NCBI RefSeq assembly: GCF_025154075.1
Contig: NZ_JAOAMU010000004.1
Span: 124,001 to 188,000, forward strand
Direction of reading: 5' to 3'
Source: Chryseobacterium herbae
Lineage (GTDB): Bacteria; Bacteroidota; Bacteroidia; Flavobacteriales; Weeksellaceae
DNA length: 64,000 nt
Made by a program: the position numbers and the translations under genes. Numbering within the stretch: the stretch's first letter is position 1; every line of letters begins with the position of its first letter. Shown piece after piece: positions 8,540 through 17,342 of this stretch. The notes under the pieces are model-generated. The model was not told where the DNA came from and did no database searches. It worked only from the letters and a program-made list of their open reading frames with translations.

Positions 8540-8605
8540 GTAGAAAAAAATTGCTTAAATTGCGGTATTGGATTTAAACTTTTAAAAGAATCTTCAAATG
8601 TTTGA
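8540..8605 (+). pseudogene. Duplicated 3' end of the DUF2851 gene
   Basis: Translation gives VEKNCLNCGIGFKLLKESS then NV and a stop, matching the tail of the full gene (TEKKCLNCGIGFNLLK...). The DNA differs at many third positions, so the copy is old or came from a related strain. The stop TGA at 8603 lies inside the pspC coding start (ATG at 8598), which looks like a natural overlapping gene junction. Confidence 0.75.
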
Positions 8606-8819
8606 TAATATCCGCCACAAAATGGAAAGAGAATGGTTCGGTGTTCTTACGAGAACGGGAGCCAAACTGGGGATTCCTGTATCTAAATTAAGGATCTTCT
8701 TTATCTATTCTACTTTTGCCACTGCCGGCTTTTTCTTTCTGATCTATCTGGGACTGGCATTTACGCTTTGGATCAAAGATATTTTTATCACAAGAAGGCC
8801 CAGCGTTTTTGATTTATAA
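8598..8819 (+). CDS. PspC-domain membrane protein
   Basis: A 73-residue protein that matches the small PspC domain: an N-terminal amphipathic part with GVLTRTGAKLGIPVSKLRI followed by a hydrophobic membrane segment (about residues 35-60). PspC proteins of phage-shock systems sense membrane stress in enterobacteria. Stand-alone PspC proteins in Bacteroidota have no assigned role. It is followed after two bases by a GNAT gene, so the two are one operon. Its start codon overlaps the duplicated DUF2851 tail, which suggests that DUF2851, pspC and GNAT were once contiguous. Confidence 0.8.
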   Translation: MFDNIRHKMEREWFGVLTRTGAKLGIPVSKLRIFFIYSTFATAGFFFLIYLGLAFTLWIKDIFITRRPSVFDL

Positions 8820-8821
8820 TT

Positions 8822-9334
8822 ATGGAATTTTTACCGATTACTTCTGCAGAAGACTATAGAGTTCAGGACATCTATGCGTCTTATTCCAGCACATTTCCCG
8901 CAGATGAGCAAAGGGACTGGAACCAATTTACCGCTTTATTTTCAAACCCTCATGTGAAGGTAATATCTGTACTTCATGAATCTCAGTCTATAGGGTATCT
9001 GATCATTTGGGAACTGAGTTCTTATGTTTTCGTAGAACATTTTGAAGTTTTTGAAGCCTTCAGAAGCCAGAAACTGGGATCGCATATTACAGGATATCTG
9101 TTTAAAAATTATCCGAGAATTATTCTGGAAATAGAGCCTGATCATTTGGGAGAAGATGCCAAAAGACGCTATTCTTTCTATCAGAAAAACGGATTTACCC
9201 TGATCGACGAAATGTATGTACAGCCGAGTTATGGTGAAGGGAAAAAACCGCTGGATCTTTGGCTGCTGGCCAATTACACTCCCGAACATCTGAAGAGTGT
9301 GAAGGACGAAATTTATGATGTTGTGTATCACTAA
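8822..9334 (+). CDS. GNAT family N-acetyltransferase
   Basis: A 170-residue cytosolic acetyltransferase. The GNAT core is visible as VEHFEVFEAFRSQKLGSHI (acetyl-CoA binding R/Q-x-x-x-G region, here SQKLGSH), then LEIEPD and RRYSFYQKNGF, the usual motif B. The acceptor is unknown. It begins two bases after the PspC gene and ends just before a strong terminator at 9342. Confidence 0.85.
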   Translation: MEFLPITSAEDYRVQDIYASYSSTFPADEQRDWNQFTALFSNPHVKVISVLHESQSIGYLIIWELSSYVFVEHFEVFEAFRSQKLGSHITGYLFKNYPRIILEIEPDHLGEDAKRRYSFYQKNGFTLIDEMYVQPSYGEGKKPLDLWLLANYTPEHLKSVKDEIYDVVYH

Positions 9335-9341
9335 AATATAA

Positions 9342-9368
9342 AAACCGCCGGAAGATTTCCGGCGGTTT
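9342..9368. terminator. Strong hairpin terminator
   Basis: AAACCGCCGGAA and TTCCGGCGGTTT form a perfect 12-pair stem with a tiny loop, followed by a T-rich run after 9369. Confidence 0.85.
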
Positions 9369-9410
9369 ATTTTTATTGCATCTTGTAAAATCTTTATTCT
9401 GTTTTTTTTT

Positions 9411-9446
9411 CACCACTGATTTCACAGATTTTCACAGATGATGATG
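9411..9446. repeat. Dispersed CACAGATTTTCACAGATGATG-type repeat
   Basis: A short direct repetition of TTCACAGAT within 9419-9440, with a further partial copy at 9590-9602. A related pattern (CGCAGATCACACAGATTACA) occurs at 24158-24180. Such near-repeats are common filler in flavobacterial intergenic DNA. Confidence 0.45.
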
Positions 9447-9604
9447 TACATTACTCTGTATAAAAATCTATGATTTTTTTTTAAAAAGACTTAGGTGAAC
9501 TTCTTATTGTCAAAGTATTAAACTTCAAAATAACTTAAGTGTTAAAAAACTTTTGTGGTTGATATTTTTCCAACAATTGATAATGACATTCACAGATGAT
9601 GTGT

Positions 9605-10339
9605 TTAGTTCACTTGATATTCCAATTTGATGGTGATATTCGCTTCTTTTTCTTTCGAAGAAGTATTGAATGTTCCACCGTAGGAATAATCTTCATTGGA
9701 ATTAGGTTCTGTAATCTGAATTACACCCATGGTTGCTTTTTTAAGATTTCCCAGACTGCTTCCTGAATTTTCAGCTATCTTCTCTGCTCTTTCTTTAGCA
9801 TCTTTCGTTGCACTGGCAATCATTTCCTGCTTTACTGTGGCCAATTTGGTGTAAAAATAGGATGGTGATGATGAAGTGAATTCAATTCCACGGTTGATGA
9901 TCTCCGTAATATTTCTCGAAAGGTTTTCAATCTTTACGACCTCTTTGCTTTCAATAGAAACTTTTTGGGTAAGATTGTACCCGGAAAATTCACCCTGTAC
10001 GTAATTTCCATTGGAATCATTATAACTTCTGAACTGCTTTTGGATATCTACGGAAGAAAACACGATCTCACCTTGCTTAATCCCTTTTGAAACAAGATAA
10101 TCGTTGATGACCTTTCTGTCTATCGCAAGCTCGTCATAAGCGGCTTTTAAATCGGAATTATTTTTGGAAAAACTTCCGGACCATGTGATCAGATCGGAAG
10201 TAAAATGTTTGGTTCCCAATCCGGTTACGGAAATGGTGTTTTCAGATTTATTTCTGTTTTTAATAGCATTCCCTAAAAAGCCAAGCCCAAGGACAAATCC
10301 TAGTGCTCCTACTGCTACTGCAATAATATTTTTATTCAT
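9605..10339 (-). CDS. SIMPL-domain (DUF541) protein
   Basis: A 244-residue membrane-anchored protein. An N-terminal hydrophobic segment (residues 4-25, IIAVAVGALGFVLGLGFLG) probably stays as an anchor and exposes the rest to the periplasm. The SIMPL domain follows: NTISVTGLGTKHFTSDLITWSG near residue 35, then the long helix with TKDAKERAEKIAENSG and a final beta segment with KEANITIKLEYQV. Members include E. coli YggE, linked to oxidative-stress protection, and a SIMPL (IRAK1-binding) name from mammals. No enzymatic role is known. It stands alone. Confidence 0.88.
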   Translation of the reverse strand: MNKNIIAVAVGALGFVLGLGFLGNAIKNRNKSENTISVTGLGTKHFTSDLITWSGSFSKNNSDLKAAYDELAIDRKVINDYLVSKGIKQGEIVFSSVDIQKQFRSYNDSNGNYVQGEFSGYNLTQKVSIESKEVVKIENLSRNITEIINRGIEFTSSSPSYFYTKLATVKQEMIASATKDAKERAEKIAENSGSSLGNLKKATMGVIQITEPNSNEDYSYGGTFNTSSKEKEANITIKLEYQVN

Positions 10340-10673
10340 AAAAATTGTGATTTTATTCTGTGTAGCAGTACATCAATTTCTATTCCGCTTTTTAAGAATT
10401 CTTTAACATTATTCCTGGTTTTTCCGGCTCAGTTTCAACACTTGAGAGAACTAGGCAAAAAGAAACATTATAAACATTAAGAAATTAAGATCTAAAAAAA
10501 TGGGGTGCTTAAAGAACTTAAAAAAATCAATTTATTGATTTCTTCATTCATAACAATAAGCATACTGCTTAAATCCTTAATGTTTAAAATTAAGAAATAA
10601 ACTAAAGTTTATTGAGATTAAAAAAATTAAGATCAATTTTAAACAGGCTCTTATAGGTTTGATTGCATTTATT
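10340..10673. other. A+T-rich intergenic stretch with inverted repeat
   Basis: No gene is seen. AAACATTAAG at 10472-10481 and CTTAATGTTT at 10576-10585 form a perfect 10-base inverted pair about 95 bases apart, and several AATTAAGA-type motifs lie around them. It may be another small palindromic element or simple A+T bias. Confidence 0.45.
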
Positions 10674-11513
10674 TTACTCCCCAAGTTTTGAAATTGATCC
10701 GTTTTTCCTTTGCTTTAATCTTTCCAGATAAACAGGCATGGTTTCTTCCATTCTCAGTAATACTCCGGAAAGGTTTTTCGCCTTCACATAGGTTCTTACC
10801 TGAGGTTTAACCTCAAAAGAATACTGGATAAATTCTGAAATCCGTTCTTCGGGAATTCCGGCATTCGTAAAGTATTCATTATCTACCCGGTTTCTCACCC
10901 ACATAATATGCTCCTGCAGATCGTCATACCTGTACTGTCGTTTCTGACGCCTCGCTTTTCCGCTGATCAGATCGTAAGTTCCCTGTACATCTAAGCTTCC
11001 CAAAAGTATCGGAAGAAGAACCTTTTTTACTTCTGCAGGTTTTTCACGCATCTTCCCGACAGGTTGTGGTAAGCCCACCGCCTGTTGTACAATCTCTCCT
11101 TTATTTATTTTTGTGGCTAACCGGGAATCGGTCTCAAGATCACCGGTGGGTTTTTTAACGATTTTTACTTCTCCGACATCTCTCGGTATCGGAATCATAG
11201 TGACCATCAGCTGAGGATTGTTTCCCCCTGTGAGAACTCTTGTAGACACTCTGTTGAAATCTTCTTTTACAAATCTCAGTTCGTCATTCGGAGAGGCTTC
11301 AATGGAGAATATTCCCAAGGCATTGGAAGATGTTTTCTGATCGGTAGACATATTGATAATAAGGACTGAGCTTAAATATCCCCCGTCATCATCTGTGATG
11401 CGCCCACTAACTGTTTGCTGTGCAATGAAGCTGTTAAACGCGAAAATCAGAAGAAAGAAAGTTTTCTTCCAACCAGCAATAGTCATATTTCTACATCCAA
11501 CATTCATCTTCAT
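10674..11513 (-). CDS. Carboxypeptidase-like regulatory-domain protein, paralogue 3 of 3
   Basis: A 279-residue exported protein. The signal peptide ends SFIAQ at about residue 35 if the first Met is used, and an internal Met at residue 10 would give a more normal length. A carboxypeptidase-D regulatory-like beta-sandwich follows (VSGRITDDDGGYLSSVLIIN), with the motif FSIEASPNDELRFVKEDF shared with the next two genes, then EVKIVKKPTGDLETD. The C-terminal half is basic and helical and has no known family. It is the last gene of a three-gene unit, 10 bases after its neighbour. Function unknown, probably envelope. Confidence 0.75.
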   Translation of the reverse strand: MKMNVGCRNMTIAGWKKTFFLLIFAFNSFIAQQTVSGRITDDDGGYLSSVLIINMSTDQKTSSNALGIFSIEASPNDELRFVKEDFNRVSTRVLTGGNNPQLMVTMIPIPRDVGEVKIVKKPTGDLETDSRLATKINKGEIVQQAVGLPQPVGKMREKPAEVKKVLLPILLGSLDVQGTYDLISGKARRQKRQYRYDDLQEHIMWVRNRVDNEYFTNAGIPEERISEFIQYSFEVKPQVRTYVKAKNLSGVLLRMEETMPVYLERLKQRKNGSISKLGE

Positions 11514-11523
11514 GTTTTTAAAA

Positions 11524-12330
11524 CTAAATATTACTCACTTTGCGCGTCTTTTTGTATTCAGCAAACGCTACTTTTAGTTCATATTCCACGACATCTGCCT
11601 TAAAGTTTTTCCTGAATTTTTTTGCCATAGTTCTTGTATCATTGGCATAAATCAGGAATGCATCAATCTGTTCCTCATCCATGCCGTATTTTTTCAGAAA
11701 CTGTAAATCTATTTCGTTTTTTATTCTTTGGATAAAATCCTGGGTTTCCTTATAATTGGCTTTGGTAATTTTAAGTTCCGTCGCTTTCTTGAACAAACCC
11801 ACAGCAGCATCCAGAACCCCTAAAATACTTACCTGCCCCGCATTATAATCCGGTTTGAAGGTTTTAGAAATCGCATTATCCGGTACCGCTTCGTTCATCG
11901 GACTTTTCATATATTCATCCAGTTCCGATCTTAAAGAAACCATTTTTCGTGATTCATTAAGATGCTTGTTATCTCTTTCCAGATTGCCAGTAGGTTTATA
12001 TACGATCTTCACTTCCGGTATTTCTATTTCTACCCTTTCAAAACTGATCATTAAGGGAGAACTGAAATCTTCCTTTTTCATTTTTTTATCAATACGATAA
12101 TACCCTTCCTTTACAAAACGTAATTCATCATTTTCAGAGGCTTCTATGCTAAATTTTCCAGAAGTATCACTCAGAGCACTTTTTTGGCTGGAAATATTGA
12201 CAATTAAAACCGGATTAATATTGGTTTTACTATTATCTGTTACAACTCCGGTCACCTGCTGTTGGGAAAAAAGTTCAGCAGACATAAATAGCGGAACTGC
12301 GTAAAGGCTTTGTTTAATATATGTTCTCAT
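11524..12330 (-). CDS. Carboxypeptidase-like regulatory-domain protein, paralogue 2 of 3
   Basis: A 268-residue exported protein with signal peptide ending ELFSQQQ. It has the same layout as its two neighbours: regulatory-like beta-sandwich (VTGVVTDNSKTNINPVLIVN), the shared FSIEASENDELRFVKEGYYR motif, a PEVKIVYKPTGNLERDNK linker, and a helical C-terminal half of unknown fold ending FAEYKKTRK. The gene starts six bases after the stop of paralogue 1 and ends ten bases before paralogue 3, so the three are co-transcribed. The pairwise similarity is strong only in the N-terminal half. Confidence 0.75.
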   Translation of the reverse strand: MRTYIKQSLYAVPLFMSAELFSQQQVTGVVTDNSKTNINPVLIVNISSQKSALSDTSGKFSIEASENDELRFVKEGYYRIDKKMKKEDFSSPLMISFERVEIEIPEVKIVYKPTGNLERDNKHLNESRKMVSLRSELDEYMKSPMNEAVPDNAISKTFKPDYNAGQVSILGVLDAAVGLFKKATELKITKANYKETQDFIQRIKNEIDLQFLKKYGMDEEQIDAFLIYANDTRTMAKKFRKNFKADVVEYELKVAFAEYKKTRKVSNI

Positions 12331-12336
12331 CTGTGT

Positions 12337-13104
12337 TTATCTTTGAGTCTGTGGAGCGCGGTAGGAGGAAATTCTTGTCAGCACAAATCTTTGAAATCTG
12401 TACAGATCTGCATCACTGCAGAACCCATATTTCAGGATACTTTTCCGCTCAAAACCGCCTGCAAGTACATAACTTATAAAATGTTCAATCTGAGGCTTCT
12501 CTATTTTAAGATTGATAAAATATTCATCTCCCAGGGCTGAATGAAGGTAGCCCATCAAATCAATATCATCCCATTTATTTTTTATTTTTCCAATGGAGAA
12601 TCCTTGCCCTTTCGGCTGTACAAATTCTCCAGGTCTTGCTGCCAGGATCCGTGGATCTGATTTCTGAGCGATATATTGATCAATGTCTTTGATGAGTTTT
12701 TCCACTTTTTTAGGACGGTTAAGGTTTTTGGTATCAATTTTCAGATCACCCGTGAGTCCCCGCTTAATTTCCACTTCAGGGATTAGGATGGTTTCTCTCT
12801 TTAAAATAATATTGATAGGAGCATCTATAATCTCTTTGGAAATTTTTTTGACGATACGCTCATAACCGGCTTTAACAAACCTGAGTTCATCCCCTGCCCT
12901 TCCCGAAACCATGAAATGTCCGTCCCGGTTGGTGACCGTTCTTTCATCTGTCCTGATATTAATGACTGTCACATCCTGAATCTCTGCACTGTCTTCAGAA
13001 ATTACTTTTCCGAAAATGTAATTTTGGGCATTGGTATTAATGAAAAAAAGGGTGGTTAAAAAAAAGAGTAGTTTAAGTTTCACGGACAGTTTTTTATTAA
13101 GCAA
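12337..13104 (-). CDS. Carboxypeptidase-like regulatory-domain protein, paralogue 1 of 3
   Basis: A 255-residue exported protein and first gene of the three-gene unit. The signal peptide ends INTNAQ (about residue 27). The beta-sandwich contains YIFGKVISEDSAEIQDVTVINI and the shared motif FMVSGRAGDELRFVKAGYER, followed by PEVEIKRGLTGDLKIDTKNLNRPKK. The C-terminal half has HFISYVLAGGF and no named family. The neighbours share the DELRFVK core and the pattern PEV-I-K--TG-L, which shows common origin. It is divergent from the addA-like gene. Confidence 0.75.
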   Translation of the reverse strand: MLNKKLSVKLKLLFFLTTLFFINTNAQNYIFGKVISEDSAEIQDVTVINIRTDERTVTNRDGHFMVSGRAGDELRFVKAGYERIVKKISKEIIDAPINIILKRETILIPEVEIKRGLTGDLKIDTKNLNRPKKVEKLIKDIDQYIAQKSDPRILAARPGEFVQPKGQGFSIGKIKNKWDDIDLMGYLHSALGDEYFINLKIEKPQIEHFISYVLAGGFERKSILKYGFCSDADLYRFQRFVLTRISSYRAPQTQR

Positions 13105-13266
13105 ATCTAAAATTATTTTTAAATTAATTTACAAGTTTAACCACAGTTAACGCGTTTTGGGATTTCTTTTTGATTTTTGCGGATTAAACTGTTAAATCGA
13201 TGCTCTGAATTGTTAAAATTTCACTTAAAAATTAGCTAACTTGCAGTCTCAATTCTAAATTCAGCA

Positions 13267-16200
13267 ATGCAAAATTCTTACACAGTGATCAATGCTTCAG
13301 CCGGGTCGGGGAAAACATATGCCCTTGTCCAGAGGCTTTTGATGATCTGTCTCCGGTATCCCAATCAGCAGCAGTCGATCAGGAATATTCTCGCACTGAC
13401 TTTTACCAATAAGGCAGCGAATGAGATGAAGGAGAGAATTCTGTCGTGGCTGGGGAATTTTTCAGCCGATAATTTTGCAGAAAACGGGGATCTGAAAAAC
13501 ATTCAGAAAGCATTTGAAGCTGATGGTTTAAAAATTACTATTGATGAGCTTCACAACCGTTCCAAAAAACTGCTGGATTACGTTCTTCATAATTATTCAA
13601 CCCTGAATATCGGAACGATTGACCGTTTTAATTCAAGGTTGGTAAGAAGTTTCTCCTATGAATTGGGTTTAGCGAAAAATTTTAATCTTGAGATCGATGC
13701 AGAACCGTTTCTGATCGAAGCTGTAGATAAAATGCTCGACCAGATCGGTGAAAATGACAATATCTCCAATTCTTTTATGGATTATGTAGATTACAGTCTG
13801 GAAAACAATGAAAGGATCAATCTGAATAAAAGCCTTTATGATTCCGCCAAGGAGTTTGTAAAAGATATTCACTACGAACATCTGAAAAGCAACAAAAGCT
13901 TTGATGATACGAATTATGAAAATATAAAAAATACGCTCAGAAAAGAGATCGTACAGAATAAAAAGAAGTCTGCAGAGCTTGCTACAAACTCTGTGGAACT
14001 CTTCCGATCCAGAAATATTGAGATCGAAGATTTTGCTCAGGGCAAAAACGGAATCGGAGGATTTTTCACGAAGGTTCAGGATTTTTATAACCAGAAAAGA
14101 CCCGGTTTTCCGTTTCCTACCACGCAGGAAGAATCTGTAGTCAACAATTACAGAAAGGGGGCCGCCACGAAATCTAAAAGTAAAGAACCCGAAATACTGG
14201 AAATACTTGATCAGCTTCTGGACAACAGGATGCAGCTGATTCTTCTTTATATTGAAACGCAAAAGAAGGAAAAGATTTTATCTGCCCTTCTTCCGCTAAA
14301 GGTGAACAAAGATATTCAGGATGAATTAAAAAAAATCGAGGAAGAGAATGATCTGGTTCTGCTTTCGAAATTTAATATCCTGATCAATGAAAATCTTAAG
14401 AACGAGCCATCAGCCTTTATTTATGAAAAGGTGGGTGCGCAGTTTCAACATTTTTTCTTTGATGAATTTCAGGATACTTCGGAATTGCAGTGGCAGAATT
14501 TTGTTCCGTTGCGGGACCACAGTGTTTCCTCGGAATACACCTCTTTTACGCTGGTAGGTGATCCCAAACAGAGTATTTACAGATTCCGTGGTGGAGAAAG
14601 TAAGCTGATGCTGGATATTATCAACAAAAAGGAATTTTCTCCCAAGCAGGCAAGTCTTCTTGTTTTAAAAGATAACTGGCGAAGTGCCAAAAACATTGTA
14701 CAGTTCAATAATGAGCTGTATCGTTATCATTCTCTGAATCTGGAGGAAGAGCACCGTAATATTTTCGGGGAAGATGCTGAACAGAGTCCAAGATCCCAGA
14801 TTGACGGACGTGTAAAAGTAAGTCTGATCGAAAATCTCACGAATGAAGATTTTTATAATGATACTTCTGAGAAAATGCGGAACGATATTCAGGAAAGTCT
14901 GGATAACGGTTTTAAATTTTCAGACATCACGATTTTATGCCGGGGCAATTTTGATATTTTCAGTTATTCTCAAAAACTGGGAAATCTGAAAGTAAAATAC
15001 CGCGGAGAAGAAACCAATATCAAAACAATTTCCGACAAAGGTCTGACACTTGAACTTTCCAACACGTTGAAAGCAGTTATTGAATTTCTGCGATGGGAAA
15101 TCAATCCAAAGAATAAACCCAATCTGATCATGATGATGTATTATCTGAATACATTGGGAAGAATTCATATGGCAGATTTTACGCTGGAAATGAAAGAAGT
15201 TCTGGAACTTGAATCGCATGAAGAAATTCTTCAGTTCATCCAGAACAAATATTCATTAAAGCTGAAGCAGGAAAATTTCCCAAGATTCAACCTGTATAAT
15301 TTTGTAGAGTATTACATCAATGAATTCGCTGTAGATAATAAGGAAACAGATTTCCTTCTGAATTTCCTGGAAATGCTTTTCAATTTTACACAAAATGCGG
15401 GAGCCAGCACGAAAGAATTTCTGAAATATTGGGATGAAGAGGCTTCTGCGTATACGATTCAGGCTTCAGAAAATATTGATGCCGTTCAGATCATGACGAT
15501 TCACAAATCAAAGGGACTGGAATTTCCGATTGTATTTATCCCGATGATGAATAAAAACCGGGACGGTGAGTTTACCAATTGGTTTGACACCAATAATGAC
15601 GATGCTCTGAAATCGGTCAACATCAATCAGTTCAATAAAAACCTTGAAGTGTATGATCAGGAAATTGAAGCATTCAACAAAAAGAATTCCTACAAAAACC
15701 TCATCGACAGGCTATGTCTTCAGTATGTAGCTACGACACGTCCTGTAGAGCAGCTGTTTTTCTATCTTCAGAAAGCGAATAAAACATCTAACAATCTTGA
15801 ACTGCTGGAATTTTTTAACGGAAAAAACATCGAGGGAGCTGATGAATTTGATCTGTATGAAGTGCATCCTGAAATGTTGAAAAAGCATTCTAAAGATAAA
15901 ACCTCATTATTTAAAACCAAGGATATTCAAAACCTTAAAAATATTAATGAAAACAGGTCTTCTATAAAAATTGCTACGCCATCCAAAAACTATCAGGTAC
16001 GGAATGAAAAGGTAAGAATCGGGCTTTTTGTGCATGAATTACTGTCGAAAATCAATACAGAAAAAGATACAGAAAAAGTTCTGGAGAGCTACGTGCTGGA
16101 TGGACAGATTACGAGGGAGGAGAAAGATGAGATTCAGGAAACCCTGACTCAAATTATTCAGAAATATGCCGAATTTTTTGACGAGAAGTGGGAAGTGATC

Positions 16201-16407
16201 AATGAAAAAGACATCATGATCTCGGACAGAGGTCAAAGTCATATTTTCAGACCGGACCGTATTCTAAAGAGTGATGAAGGCTATATCATTGTTGATTTTA
16301 AAACCGGTGAACAAACGGAAAAAAATGAATACCAGATCGAAAGGTATAAAAATATCCTGGAAAGCCTGGGAAGAAAGGTTTTAAAGACGCAGCTTATTTA
16401 TTTATAG
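13267..16407 (+). CDS. addA: UvrD/Rep-family helicase with C-terminal nuclease, AddA-like
   Basis: A 1046-residue cytosolic DNA repair protein, the likely helicase-nuclease subunit of an AddAB/RecBCD-type double-strand-break processing complex. Superfamily-1 helicase motifs: Walker A ASAGSGKT (10-17), LTFTNKAANEM (motif Ia), Walker B DEFQDTS beginning at 399, GDPKQSIYRFRGG (motif III) and HKSKGLEFPIVF (motif V). The C-terminus carries a PD-(D/E)xK nuclease signature: RPDRIL with Asp997 and VDFKTGE with Asp1010 and Lys1012. The usual partner gene addB is not next to it here. It is divergent from the three-gene paralogue unit. Confidence 0.88.
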   Translation: MQNSYTVINASAGSGKTYALVQRLLMICLRYPNQQQSIRNILALTFTNKAANEMKERILSWLGNFSADNFAENGDLKNIQKAFEADGLKITIDELHNRSKKLLDYVLHNYSTLNIGTIDRFNSRLVRSFSYELGLAKNFNLEIDAEPFLIEAVDKMLDQIGENDNISNSFMDYVDYSLENNERINLNKSLYDSAKEFVKDIHYEHLKSNKSFDDTNYENIKNTLRKEIVQNKKKSAELATNSVELFRSRNIEIEDFAQGKNGIGGFFTKVQDFYNQKRPGFPFPTTQEESVVNNYRKGAATKSKSKEPEILEILDQLLDNRMQLILLYIETQKKEKILSALLPLKVNKDIQDELKKIEEENDLVLLSKFNILINENLKNEPSAFIYEKVGAQFQHFFFDEFQDTSELQWQNFVPLRDHSVSSEYTSFTLVGDPKQSIYRFRGGESKLMLDIINKKEFSPKQASLLVLKDNWRSAKNIVQFNNELYRYHSLNLEEEHRNIFGEDAEQSPRSQIDGRVKVSLIENLTNEDFYNDTSEKMRNDIQESLDNGFKFSDITILCRGNFDIFSYSQKLGNLKVKYRGEETNIKTISDKGLTLELSNTLKAVIEFLRWEINPKNKPNLIMMMYYLNTLGRIHMADFTLEMKEVLELESHEEILQFIQNKYSLKLKQENFPRFNLYNFVEYYINEFAVDNKETDFLLNFLEMLFNFTQNAGASTKEFLKYWDEEASAYTIQASENIDAVQIMTIHKSKGLEFPIVFIPMMNKNRDGEFTNWFDTNNDDALKSVNINQFNKNLEVYDQEIEAFNKKNSYKNLIDRLCLQYVATTRPVEQLFFYLQKANKTSNNLELLEFFNGKNIEGADEFDLYEVHPEMLKKHSKDKTSLFKTKDIQNLKNINENRSSIKIATPSKNYQVRNEKVRIGLFVHELLSKINTEKDTEKVLESYVLDGQITREEKDEIQETLTQIIQKYAEFFDEKWEVINEKDIMISDRGQSHIFRPDRILKSDEGYIIVDFKTGEQTEKNEYQIERYKNILESLGRKVLKTQLIYL

Positions 16408-16538
16408 TTTTCCAGAAGAGCTCGAATTGAACAAGAATTAACAACAAATAACTCAATATTTTCAAAAAAAAATCTACTTTTAAATATTACTAACAGTAGG
16501 AAGACCATAAAGCAACTTCAACTCAATAAAACAATAAG

Positions 16539-17087
16539 ATGAAAAAAATATTAACCCTAATTGCGCTGAGCCAAGCTCTTTTTATGTCCGCTCAAAAAAA
16601 AATTGAAAGCAGTACATCACAGAATACAATAGGAAAAAACACTAAAGTTAGCTTTGATCATTTATTAAAATGCAGTGATTATTCTTACGGTGAAAAATAT
16701 TTTCTAACCGCAGACTATGGCTGTATTTACAACCCTAAAGAGAAAAATACTTTTGGAAATCTTATCATTTATTTACTCCCAAAAAAGAAATTAAATCTTA
16801 AGGACAGTGAAATAGATAAGGAAGTAGACAGAATAAATCATTTAAATATTGAAAAATTCAAAGAGAATTTTGAAATCTATGTTTATTTAATCCCAAAAGA
16901 ATTTCTAAATTATAATGCTACTGGAGATCCTGTATACTATCAAAATAAGATTTATAAGGAAAAGCTATTTACATATAAGGGAAATCAATGGGAATTAATA
17001 GACTCCATGAGTATTAAGAATTCTTCAGAGAGTCAAAAAGAGCAGGAATGGAGAGAAGCTTTTATAGAGAAACAGTCAGATCTCTGA
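16539..17087 (+). CDS. Secreted protein of unknown function
   Basis: A 182-residue protein with a signal peptide (MKKILTLIALSQALFMSAQ). The mature part is Lys/Glu/Asn-rich, with YGEKYFLTADYGCIYNPKEKNTFGN and IYVYLIPKEFLNY-like segments, which look like a small alpha/beta domain. I do not recognise a family. Base composition is more A+T-rich than its neighbours. No other gene is coupled to it, and the next feature is a region with DnaA-box-like sites. Confidence 0.6.
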   Translation: MKKILTLIALSQALFMSAQKKIESSTSQNTIGKNTKVSFDHLLKCSDYSYGEKYFLTADYGCIYNPKEKNTFGNLIIYLLPKKKLNLKDSEIDKEVDRINHLNIEKFKENFEIYVYLIPKEFLNYNATGDPVYYQNKIYKEKLFTYKGNQWELIDSMSIKNSSESQKEQEWREAFIEKQSDL

Positions 17088-17130
17088 TAAAAAAAAAGGA
17101 ACATCATAGAAAGATACTACTTGTCAATAG

Positions 17131-17260
17131 TTTTCCACAAAGTAATGTTGATAACTTTTAAAACACCTGTTAAACATCTGTAACAAAAGGTAATTATAAG
17201 ATTTAAAACTACAGATATTACCAACAATCAGAAGAAAATTTCACCCATATTTGTGGATAA
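17131..17260. promoter_or_regulatory. DnaA-box-like sites in a convergent intergenic region
   Basis: A perfect DnaA box (TTATCCACA on the minus strand, 17252-17260) and a one-mismatch box (TTTTCCACA, 17131-17139) lie in A+T-rich DNA with GTTGATAAC and TGTTAAAC motifs between them. The surrounding genes converge here, so this is not a promoter region. It could be a DnaA-binding site or part of an origin, but gene orientation does not favour an origin. Confidence 0.4.
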
Positions 17261-17287
17261 CTTCGAAATCAGGATATCCATCAAGAT

Positions 17288-17330
17288 AAAAGCCGCCCGG
17301 CCGTTCTTCGAACGGCCGGGCGGCTTTTTA
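17288..17330. terminator. Very strong G+C-rich hairpin terminator
   Basis: A perfect 19-base-pair stem (17288-17306 with 17310-17328) around the loop TTC, with an A-run before and a T-run after. The core CCGCCCGGCCG is unusual in this A+T-rich genome. It can end ferritin transcription on the minus strand and plus-strand transcription from the left. Confidence 0.9.
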
Positions 17331-17342
17331 CCTTATATGTAC

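Noticed and set aside
13669..14262. 197-codon open frame antisense to the AddA-like gene
   Set aside because: Lies fully inside a gene with clear helicase motifs; composition is that of an antisense shadow (Phe/Ile/Arg-rich) and no family is recognised.
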